Of a stretch of 64,000 bases of DNA, positions 57,512 to 64,000 are shown in pieces. Position 1 is the stretch's first letter. Each line of letters opens with the position of its first letter. Source of the DNA: Vreelandella andesensis (GTDB taxonomy: Bacteria > Pseudomonadota > Gammaproteobacteria > Pseudomonadales > Halomonadaceae); the NCBI RefSeq assembly GCF_003989795.1, contig NZ_RZHG01000018.1, forward strand, positions 156,772-220,771, given 5' to 3'. Made by a program: the position numbers and the translations under genes. A model generated the notes under the pieces. The model saw only the letters and a list, made by a program, of their open reading frames with translations. It was not told the origin of the DNA and made no database searches.

Positions 57512-60457
57512 ATGAGCGATTTTTCTCCCGGCCAGCGCTGGATTAGCGACGGCGAAGCTGAGCTTGGACTCGGCACCGTGCTTAACTGCGACGCCCGTAG
57601 CGTTACCATTTTGTTCAGTGCCAGCCAGGAAACCCGAACGTATAACACCCGCCAAGCCCCCTTAACCCGCGTCATGTTTGGCAGCGGTGACCGCGTGATC
57701 TCTGCGGATGGCTGGCAGATGATCGTGGACGATAGCAAAGAGACCAGCGGCTTAATTACTTACATTGGCGAAGATAGTGAGGGTAACCCTCGTGAACTAT
57801 CTGAGGCTAAGCTCGCCGACACTATGCAGTTTGATCAAGCTCGTGACCGGCTGCTCACCGGCCAGGTTGACCGCAACGACTGGTTCGACCTGCGCTTTCG
57901 CACGCTGCACCACTATCAGCGCATTGAACAGCACAGCGCTCTGGGTTTTGCTGGGCCGCGTATCGACCTGATCCCTCATCAGCTTTACATCGCTGACGAA
58001 GTAGCAGGCCGCCATGCGCCGCGCGTCCTGCTTGCGGACGAAGTTGGGCTAGGTAAAACGATTGAGGCAGGGCTGATTCTGCACCGCCTGCTACTGGCTG
58101 GCCGAGCAGAACGGGCACTGATTCTGGTACCCGACAGCCTGACCCACCAATGGCTAGTAGAGCTTTTGCGCCGCTTTTCGCTCAAGGTAAGCTTGCTGGA
58201 TGAGCAGCAAAGTCTAGCCCACGGCAACGCCAACCCGTTTGAAAGTGCCCAAATCGTATTGGCCAGCCAGGGTTGGCTATTTGCCAACACTCACCGCCAA
58301 GAGCAAGCGCTGGCCAGCCACTTTGATCTGCTTATCGTCGATGAAGCTCATCATCTCGACTGGAGCCCTGACGGCAGCGGTCCGGGCTATCAGTGTGTCG
58401 AGCAGCTTTCCGCTGACATTCCTGGCTTACTGCTGTTAACTGCCACGCCAGAGCAGATGGGAGTTGAGAGCCATTTCGCCCGTCTTCGCTTGCTGGATGC
58501 CGAACGCTACCACGACATCGAACGCTTTAAAGACGAAGAACATCATTACATTGCCGTCGCCCGCGCTATTGATGCCTTGGATGAGCTACCCACGACCGCT
58601 GAAGCGCGTGAACGCGTCGATAATGTGGCAGATGACCGCGACAGCCAAGCGTTGCTAGCAACCTTGTGCAACCCAGAAGCGAGTGCCGAACAGCAAGATG
58701 CTGCTCGCGCGCAGTTGCGCGATGCGCTGCTTGATCGTCACGGTACGGGGCGCGTCATGTTCCGCAACAGTCGCCGGCATGTGGGTGGTTTTCCGGAACG
58801 TCGCTTGCATCTAGCCCAGCTGGAACTCCCCTCGGCCTATCGGCGCGTACTGCGTCGCTTGGAACGCGATGACGATTACCTGGATGAGTTACTGATTGAA
58901 ACGGGCATGGATCACCCGGACGTGCTGATCTATCCAGACACAATGTACCGCGAGCTCAGCAACGACCCACTGAACACCGAATCCTGGTGGCATATCGACC
59001 CACGGGTAAACTGGCTGCTGGAAAAGCTAAGCGACGATAGCGAAAGCGGCTTCGCCAACGACAAAGTACTGATCATTGCTCACCATCGAGAAACCGCTGA
59101 AGGGCTTGCCGAAGGGCTGCGCGTACTAGGTGGTTATTACGCGCCGGTGTTCCACGAAGGGTTATCACTCGTAGAGCGTGACCGCGCCGCTGCCGCCTTT
59201 GCTGATGAAGAAGACGGCTGCCAAGTGCTAGTGTGCTCTGAAATTGGTTCAGAAGGTCGCAATTTCCAGTTCTGCCGCCATCTGGTGATGTTTGATATGC
59301 CCCAGCATCCCGACCAATTAGAACAGCGCATTGGCCGCCTCGACAGGATAGGACAGCGCCACGCTATTGAACTCCATGTGCCCTCCTTCACAGGTAGCCC
59401 AGGCGAGCGCCTGCTGCGCTGGTACCACGAAGGCATGGATGCCTTCAGCGCTCCTCACGGCATTGGCAGCGACCTCTTTGATGCCTTTGGCGATGCGCTG
59501 GCCGATGCGTTACTCGACGATGAGATGCTCAATGAAATCATCGACGAAACCCGCGAAATGTTCACCGCCAAATTGGCTGAACGGGACGCTGGCCGTAACC
59601 GCCTACTGGAACTAAACGCCTGCCGCCCTGCCCGTGCTCAGCAGGTGATTGATGCCGTGCGTGAGTTGGATGAAGACCCAGCGTTGCCGCGCTTTGTAGA
59701 ACGGGCACTGGATATTTTTGGAGTAGACAGCCAAGAGATTGGCAATGGCCTGCTTTATTTACAGCCCAGTCAGCACATGCTGGACGGCCTACCAGGGCTA
59801 GTGAAGGGTGAAGAGGGCTTTTCGGCTACTTACAGCCGTTCACTGGCGCTTGCGCGGGACGATATTCAGCGACTCTCTTGGGAACACCCATTGCTGCGCG
59901 AAATGATGGAGCGCATTTTAGATGGCACAATGGGCAACACCGCCTTGGCACTATTGCGCCATCCAGCTATTCCCAGCGGCCGCTTAATGGCCGAGCTGGT
60001 GTTCCGCACCCAATGCCCTGCGCCTAAATCACTTCACCTCAACCGGTTCTTGCCACCCACAGCGGTGCGCGTTCTGCTCGATGAGTCAGGCGCGAACCTA
60101 ACCAGCAAAATCTCCTTCACGGGTCTTGGCAAAAATCTGCAGAAAGTGAACAAGTCACTGGCACGGGACTTAATCAAAAGCCGCCATGACCAGCTTCGCG
60201 CACTGCTTATTCAGGGGGAAGGTGAAGCCGAACGTGAACTGCCTAGCATCGTAGAAAACGCTGAAACACGTATGCGGGCCCAGTTGGATGCAGAGCTTGC
60301 CCGCTTGACTGCTCTGGCAGAGCACAACCCAGCCGTTCGTAGTGAAGAACTTGAGGCACTGAAACAAGAGCGCCAAGCACTTAGTGATGCGATAGAGAAC
60401 ACCCGCTTACGGCTTGATTCCGTACGGGTGATCATCACTGTCGACCCCAACGACTGA
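57512..60457 (+). CDS. rapA: RNA polymerase-associated ATPase RapA
   Basis: 981 residues. N-terminal Tudor-like domains (GQRWISDGEAELGLGTVLNCDARSVTILF), then the Swi2/Snf2 ATPase: motif I LLADEVGLGKTIEAGLIL, motif II LIVDEAHHLDW, motif III LLTATPEQ, motif V EIGSEGRNFQFCRHLVMFDMP and VI QRIGRLDRIGQ. It recycles stalled RNA polymerase after transcription. GAGGCATC precedes ATG 57512. Confidence 0.97.
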   Translation: MSDFSPGQRWISDGEAELGLGTVLNCDARSVTILFSASQETRTYNTRQAPLTRVMFGSGDRVISADGWQMIVDDSKETSGLITYIGEDSEGNPRELSEAKLADTMQFDQARDRLLTGQVDRNDWFDLRFRTLHHYQRIEQHSALGFAGPRIDLIPHQLYIADEVAGRHAPRVLLADEVGLGKTIEAGLILHRLLLAGRAERALILVPDSLTHQWLVELLRRFSLKVSLLDEQQSLAHGNANPFESAQIVLASQGWLFANTHRQEQALASHFDLLIVDEAHHLDWSPDGSGPGYQCVEQLSADIPGLLLLTATPEQMGVESHFARLRLLDAERYHDIERFKDEEHHYIAVARAIDALDELPTTAEARERVDNVADDRDSQALLATLCNPEASAEQQDAARAQLRDALLDRHGTGRVMFRNSRRHVGGFPERRLHLAQLELPSAYRRVLRRLERDDDYLDELLIETGMDHPDVLIYPDTMYRELSNDPLNTESWWHIDPRVNWLLEKLSDDSESGFANDKVLIIAHHRETAEGLAEGLRVLGGYYAPVFHEGLSLVERDRAAAAFADEEDGCQVLVCSEIGSEGRNFQFCRHLVMFDMPQHPDQLEQRIGRLDRIGQRHAIELHVPSFTGSPGERLLRWYHEGMDAFSAPHGIGSDLFDAFGDALADALLDDEMLNEIIDETREMFTAKLAERDAGRNRLLELNACRPARAQQVIDAVRELDEDPALPRFVERALDIFGVDSQEIGNGLLYLQPSQHMLDGLPGLVKGEEGFSATYSRSLALARDDIQRLSWEHPLLREMMERILDGTMGNTALALLRHPAIPSGRLMAELVFRTQCPAPKSLHLNRFLPPTAVRVLLDESGANLTSKISFTGLGKNLQKVNKSLARDLIKSRHDQLRALLIQGEGEAERELPSIVENAETRMRAQLDAELARLTALAEHNPAVRSEELEALKQERQALSDAIENTRLRLDSVRVIITVDPND

Positions 60458-60467
60458 CGTTGGAAAG

Positions 60468-61370
60468 TTAAAGAATTGCCTCTAACGCCTTATCGAGCGT
60501 CGGATACTGAAAAGTAAACCCGGCCTCGGTCAGGCGTGCAGGGCGCATATCTGCCCCCGTCAGCAATAATTGCGACATCTCTCCGAAGCCAGCTTTTAGT
60601 AAAAAAGCAGGCACGGGAAAAATGGCCGGTCGGTGGAGCTGCTTAGCCAACGTTTTTGTAAACTCAGCATTCGTCACTGGGTGCGGGGCACTGCCATTAA
60701 ACGCGCCTGAGAGCGTCGATTCGTTCATCAAAAAAATAATCGCCGCCACGAGATCATCGCGATGAATCCAGGGCATGAAGTGTTCGCCACTACCGAAACG
60801 CCCTCCCAGCCCAAGTTTAAACGGCGGCAGCATTTTCTGTAGCGTACCGCCCCCCGCCTCAAGCACCAAACCGATTCGCAGTATCGCTAAGCGAACGCCC
60901 ATCGCTTCAATCGGCTTAGCGGCCGCTTCCCACTGGGCACAAAGCCGATGGACAAACTCATCGTGAGGCGACGTCGTTTCATCTACCATCTTATCGCCTT
61001 GATTACCGTAATACCCCATAGCAGAGCCACTGATCATTACGCTCGGTAATGCCTGACCGTTGGCTTCGAGCTGCTCACAAAGCGTAATCAGTTGCTGAGT
61101 ACTGTCAACGCGAGAGCGAATAAGTGTCTCTTTTTGACTGGCGCTCCAGCGCTTTGCAGCAATCGACTCACCGGCAAGGTTAATTAATACTTCCGGCGGG
61201 GAATCCATAAATGCCTGGGCGCTATCACGAATATCGCAGGCTTTCGGCAACCGGCCACGCACCTGATGTGGTGCACGGGAAACCACCTGAACATCGTGCC
61301 CTTGGGTGAGGAGTTGTTGGCAGAGTCGCTGTCCAACAAAGCCGCTACCTCCGGTGATCAATACCCGCAT
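60468..61370 (-). CDS. TIGR01777 family NAD-dependent epimerase (YfcH-like)
   Basis: 300 residues. Rossmann N-terminus MRVLITGGSGFVGQRLCQQLL, conserved VLINLAGESIAAKRWSASQKETLIRSRV, catalytic-like YYG motif in GSAMGYYGNQGDK, and the C-terminal DUF1731 domain. Function is unknown in the family. It is divergent from the FAD oxidoreductase, sharing the 182-base spacer with the TACA repeats. In Pseudomonas this family is often near phrB and a MerR regulator (recalled, not checked). Confidence 0.92.
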   Translation of the reverse strand: MRVLITGGSGFVGQRLCQQLLTQGHDVQVVSRAPHQVRGRLPKACDIRDSAQAFMDSPPEVLINLAGESIAAKRWSASQKETLIRSRVDSTQQLITLCEQLEANGQALPSVMISGSAMGYYGNQGDKMVDETTSPHDEFVHRLCAQWEAAAKPIEAMGVRLAILRIGLVLEAGGGTLQKMLPPFKLGLGGRFGSGEHFMPWIHRDDLVAAIIFLMNESTLSGAFNGSAPHPVTNAEFTKTLAKQLHRPAIFPVPAFLLKAGFGEMSQLLLTGADMRPARLTEAGFTFQYPTLDKALEAIL

Positions 61371-61489
61371 GGTGTCTCCTATGGCCTAACAAATATGGCC
61401 TAATAAAGTGGGTAGATTATGTCCGCATCGGCGCTAAGCTGCGTCGCTGGGAACAGCAATTGTTGAAAATAACATTGCATAGCAATTTA

Positions 61490-61519
61490 TTGTACGATAT
61501 CTATACACAAACGCTACAC
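61490..61519. promoter_or_regulatory. Candidate CarH/LitR-type operator: three TACA half sites at 11-bp spacing
   Basis: TTGTACGA, CTATACAC and CGCTACAC begin at 61490, 61501 and 61512, exactly 11 bp apart. The CarH/LitR family binds 11-bp direct repeats of the form nTnTACAn; the second copy fits fully, the first and third miss one position each. The site lies in the spacer between two divergent genes next to a MerR gene of the same family. Confidence 0.5.
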
Positions 61520-61552
61520 GTTGATCATTACACATTCAATTAGCCCTCGCGA

Positions 61553-62623
61553 GTGACTATGCCTGAACAATTGCCTGTGCCTTTAACGCTCTCCGATGCT
61601 CATTCAGTCGCCATCATCGGTGCAGGCCTGTCTGGCCTTGCCTGCGGGCATCAGCTTGCTGGCCAGGGAGTTAAGGTATCGTTATTTGACAAAGCACGTG
61701 GCGCCGGCGGCCGTATGTCAAGTAAACGTCGTCCATTAGCGACACTAGACCTAGGCGCACAAGCGTTTACTGTACGGCATGATCGATTCGCTAATAAAGT
61801 CGCCGAGTGGCAAAGTGCTGGCTGTGTTGCTACTTGGCCCACGTCTCGTTATCAGGCTAGTGCATCCGGCTGGCAAACACACGATGACGATCAATTGCGC
61901 TACACCGGGACACCTCGCATGAGCTCAATAACCCGTCATTTAGCCGACACGCTTGATGCTTTGCCCAATGCCGCCATCACGCTTGAAACCCACATAATTG
62001 CATTGAATAAAACGGTCGCTGGCTGGCAGCTTCAAGACCACCACGGCACAATACACGGGCCTTTCGACATGGTAGTTATCAGCGCCCCGCCGCCTCAGGC
62101 CAATGCATTATTAGCAGAGTGGGAACCAACGCTTGCAGCTGCTTGTGAAGCAAACCCCCAACGAGGGTGTTGGTCAGCCTGGGTTATTTTTGAGCAGCCG
62201 TTACCGCCAATGGCGAAGGTGGCATCGGCATGGCACACCGTTCACGCACAGCATCCGGTGCTTCGTCTCGCATCACGCAATCACACTAAGCCAGGGCGAG
62301 AGCACCAGCCAGAAAGCATCAGTTTACTTGCTCAACTGGACTGGAGCGATGACCATATTGAGAGTGACAGCGAAAGCGTTGCCCAACAATTGCTTGAAGC
62401 ATTCGTGTCGCTGCTGCCCGGTAACACAAACTTGCCGAACATCATTGAACTTGGCGCGCACCGTTGGCGCTACGCCCAGCCAGCACAGGCGGGTAATCAA
62501 TCGTACTTATACAGCACACGTGGATTAGCACTCTGTGGCGACAGCTTTAAGGGCAGTCGCGTCGAAGATGCTTGGTTATCAGGCGATGAGTTGGGTAGAG
62601 CGTTAACAGGCCGGTCATTCTAA
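61553..62623 (+). CDS. Renalase-like FAD/NAD(P)-dependent oxidoreductase
   Basis: 356 residues from GTG 61553, or 354 from ATG 61559; no strong ribosome binding site decides between them. SVAIIGAGLSGLACGHQLAGQGVKVSLFDKARGAGGRMSSKRR is the dinucleotide-binding motif of flavin amine oxidases, and ALCGDSFKGSRVEDAWLSGDELGRAL is the C-terminal FAD block. The family is close to renalase and to bacterial proteins found with photolyases. Substrate unknown; probably regulated with the divergent TIGR01777 gene. Confidence 0.88.
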   Translation: MTMPEQLPVPLTLSDAHSVAIIGAGLSGLACGHQLAGQGVKVSLFDKARGAGGRMSSKRRPLATLDLGAQAFTVRHDRFANKVAEWQSAGCVATWPTSRYQASASGWQTHDDDQLRYTGTPRMSSITRHLADTLDALPNAAITLETHIIALNKTVAGWQLQDHHGTIHGPFDMVVISAPPPQANALLAEWEPTLAAACEANPQRGCWSAWVIFEQPLPPMAKVASAWHTVHAQHPVLRLASRNHTKPGREHQPESISLLAQLDWSDDHIESDSESVAQQLLEAFVSLLPGNTNLPNIIELGAHRWRYAQPAQAGNQSYLYSTRGLALCGDSFKGSRVEDAWLSGDELGRALTGRSF

Positions 62624-62664
62624 AACAGGAAATGATGCTTAACCTTTCATGCATACGTGAAAGG

Positions 62665-62705
62665 TTGTACCCAGAAGCCACAAGTTGTACAAAGATGGCT
62701 ATAAT
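62665..62705 (+). promoter_or_regulatory. Promoter and TTGTAC repeats upstream of the MerR gene
   Basis: A consensus TATAAT at 62700-62705 is preceded by TTGTACCC (62665) and TTGTACAA (62685). The latter overlaps the expected -35 spacer, a place where MerR-type regulators act. It fits autoregulation by the gene that follows, but the spacing of the copies (20 bp) is not the 11-bp pattern seen at 61490. Confidence 0.5.
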
Positions 62706-62832
62706 AGCACCCAGCTATCTACACGATTAATGACGACCCGATTATGTGGCAAAACGCCTGTCAGGCGCTGAAAATCGCCACGGCACTTATTGACAGATCC
62801 CTGCACTCTTATTTGCAGGCAACCAAGAGGCA

Positions 62833-63762
62833 ATGGCGCCCATGAGCAACAAGGCGACCCACCCACCCGACACCCCGCTTTATCCGATTAGGGAAGTTTC
62901 CCGTTTAACGGGTGTAAACTCAGTCACTCTTCGTGCCTGGGAGCGTCGCTACGGTTTAATTCGTCCACAGCGCACCCCGAAAGGTCATCGTTTATACGCG
63001 CAAGACGACATCGCTCGTATTGAACGCATTTTACAATGGCTGAACCGCGGTGTTCCGGTCAGCCAAGTCGCCGATTTACTGGATCAACCTGAAACGGTAG
63101 AGACGCCAACGGCGGATTCTGGCGACTGGGCAAGTCAGCAGCAGTTACTGAAGACCACCATAGAAGCGATTGATCTTCCCAAGCTGGAAGCGCTGTACCA
63201 CGAGAGTCTGGCGCTGTATCCATTGAGCATTGCGATTAATGAACTCTGGCAGCCCGTTATTTTGGCACTGGAAGCCAAATGGGCAGACCGGCCTGACGAT
63301 CTTGTACGTCGTACCTTTGAAGCTTTTTTTCGAAGTCAGGTAGGCATCCGCCTTCATTATGCCAATCAGGCAACGCGCGGCCCGCTAATCCTACTCAGCG
63401 CGATGCCTGATGATCCTGGCCCACTATGGGTTCTGATGTGCGCGCTATTGGCCAGCGAGCAAGGCTATCGCGTACAAATGTTTGACCATTCCCTAGCCCT
63501 AGATGATCTTCCCCAAGCCGTCACCCGACTACATTCGTCGATGGTATTGTTCTCCAGCGGCCAGCGGGAAGATGACGACTATATTAGTCATGCGCTTCCT
63601 CAGGCAGCAGAAGCACTCAATGTTCCTATTGGGGTGTGCGGAGAAGTCGCAAGATTAAGAGAAAACGATCTGCGTGACGGTCCTGTAAACATGTTGGGCG
63701 ACGACTTACCGCAAGCCATTGCAAGGCTTCGTCCTTTGCTGCGCGAATCAGGAATTCTTTGA
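62833..63762 (+). CDS. MerR-family regulator of the LitR/CarH/PplR type, without a visible B12 His motif
   Basis: 309 residues. N-terminal MerR winged helix (LYPIREVSRLTGVNSVTLRAWERRYGLIRPQRTPKGHRLYAQDDIARIERILQWLNRG), a helical middle, and a C-terminal cobalamin-type Rossmann domain. The B12 loop ExxHxxG expected around residue 200 reads PDDPGPLWV, with no His, so direct adenosylcobalamin photosensing is doubtful; class II LitR proteins of Pseudomonas work with a LOV protein instead. ATG 62833 has AAGAGG only 2 bases away, so ATG 62842 may be the real start. The photolyase gene follows, consistent with light control. Confidence 0.9.
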   Translation: MAPMSNKATHPPDTPLYPIREVSRLTGVNSVTLRAWERRYGLIRPQRTPKGHRLYAQDDIARIERILQWLNRGVPVSQVADLLDQPETVETPTADSGDWASQQQLLKTTIEAIDLPKLEALYHESLALYPLSIAINELWQPVILALEAKWADRPDDLVRRTFEAFFRSQVGIRLHYANQATRGPLILLSAMPDDPGPLWVLMCALLASEQGYRVQMFDHSLALDDLPQAVTRLHSSMVLFSSGQREDDDYISHALPQAAEALNVPIGVCGEVARLRENDLRDGPVNMLGDDLPQAIARLRPLLRESGIL

Positions 63763-63843
63763 GCTATTTTCAGAACTGTTCTCAGAACTATTCTTAGAAC
63801 AGTTTTCAGAGCTATTCTCAGAACTGTTTTCAGAGCTATCGGA
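63760..63843 (+). repeat. 12-bp tandem repeat between the MerR gene and phrB
   Basis: Seven units of consensus AGARCTRTTYTC run from the MerR stop codon to 63843, the first and last degenerate. Units 2 and 4 are inverted with respect to each other: AACTGTTCT (63774-63782) pairs perfectly with AGAACAGTT (63796-63804). Unit 4 can also pair over 7 bases with unit 6. In the frame offset by one from the MerR gene the tract reads SELF SELF LEQF SELF SELF SELS before a TAA. Confidence 0.9.
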
Positions 63844-63876
63844 TGTCATCTAAATTACCGCGGGTAAGGACATAGC

Positions 63877-64000
63877 ATGAATTTGCAGCTTGTTTGGCTG
63901 CGTAGCGACTTACGCATCCACGATAACTCTGCGCTTGCCGACGCGGCTGCTAAAGGCCCCGTTGTGGCCGTATTTTTGCGCAGTGTGGCTCAGTGGCAAG
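63877..64000 (+). CDS. phrB: Deoxyribodipyrimidine photolyase (N-terminal part, cut by window end)
   Basis: 41 codons visible: MNLQLVWLRSDLRIHDNSAL continues as ADAAAKGPVVAVFLRSVAQWQ, the start of the photolyase antenna-binding domain. Photolyase repairs UV pyrimidine dimers with light. GGTAAGGACAT precedes ATG 63877. Its position after a LitR-like regulator suggests light induction. Confidence 0.93.
   Translation, partial: MNLQLVWLRSDLRIHDNSALADAAAKGPVVAVFLRSVAQWQ

Overview
The window looks like a chromosome segment of a moderately halophilic gammaproteobacterium, most likely Halomonas or another member of the Halomonadaceae. This is an inference from protein sequences, many acidic proteins and gene order; no rRNA gene is present to confirm it. 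The core (about 13.8-45.2 kb, all on the minus strand) is the universal transcription and translation supercluster. In transcription order it runs tRNA-Tyr, tRNA-Gly, tRNA-Thr, tRNA-Trp, secE, nusG, rplK, rplA, rplJ, rplL, rpoB, rpoC, rpsL, rpsG, fusA, tuf, then the S10, spc and alpha operons from rpsJ to rplQ. Leader structures can be seen before rplJ (L10 leader), between rplL and rpoB (attenuator), in the unusually long rpsJ-rplC gap, before rpsM (candidate S4-type leader) and between rpsD and rpoA.

The left flank (0-13.6 kb) is a mosaic. It holds a glycosyltransferase-like protein without a visible DxD, an acyltransferase-3 membrane protein, a secreted esterase and a decayed GGDEF (diguanylate cyclase) remnant. 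Next is a Zur-box-controlled zinc uptake operon that begins with a 49-residue His-rich membrane microprotein and continues znuC-znuB-znuA. Then come a ChrR-like cupin, a small DUF6164-type protein, glyoxalase I (gloA), a DUF2237 protein behind a phased CTAG array, and a TPP riboswitch driving the thiamine salvage genes thiM-thiE. An EamA permease and a D-Ala-D-Ala carboxypeptidase with a C-terminal SPOR domain lead into the ribosomal cluster.

The right flank (45.3-64 kb) has coaX-birA (cofactor enzymes, overlapping), divergent typA/bipA, a Na+-dependent SNF-family symporter, and a branched-chain-amino-acid-type ABC transporter (two ATPases, two permeases, and a convergent substrate-binding protein gene). 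It continues with a thioredoxin fused to a catalytically dead Lgt-like membrane domain, then rapA.

The last 3.5 kb resembles a light-response module. A TIGR01777 epimerase and a renalase-like FAD oxidoreductase diverge from a promoter region carrying three 11-bp-spaced TACA-type half sites, like those of CarH/LitR regulators. They are followed by a MerR-family regulator lacking the cobalamin-ligand His motif and by the start of a photolyase gene (phrB). Between the last two lies a 12-bp tandem repeat that in another frame encodes a SELF tetrapeptide repeat. No CRISPR array, insertion sequence, prophage or rRNA was found.
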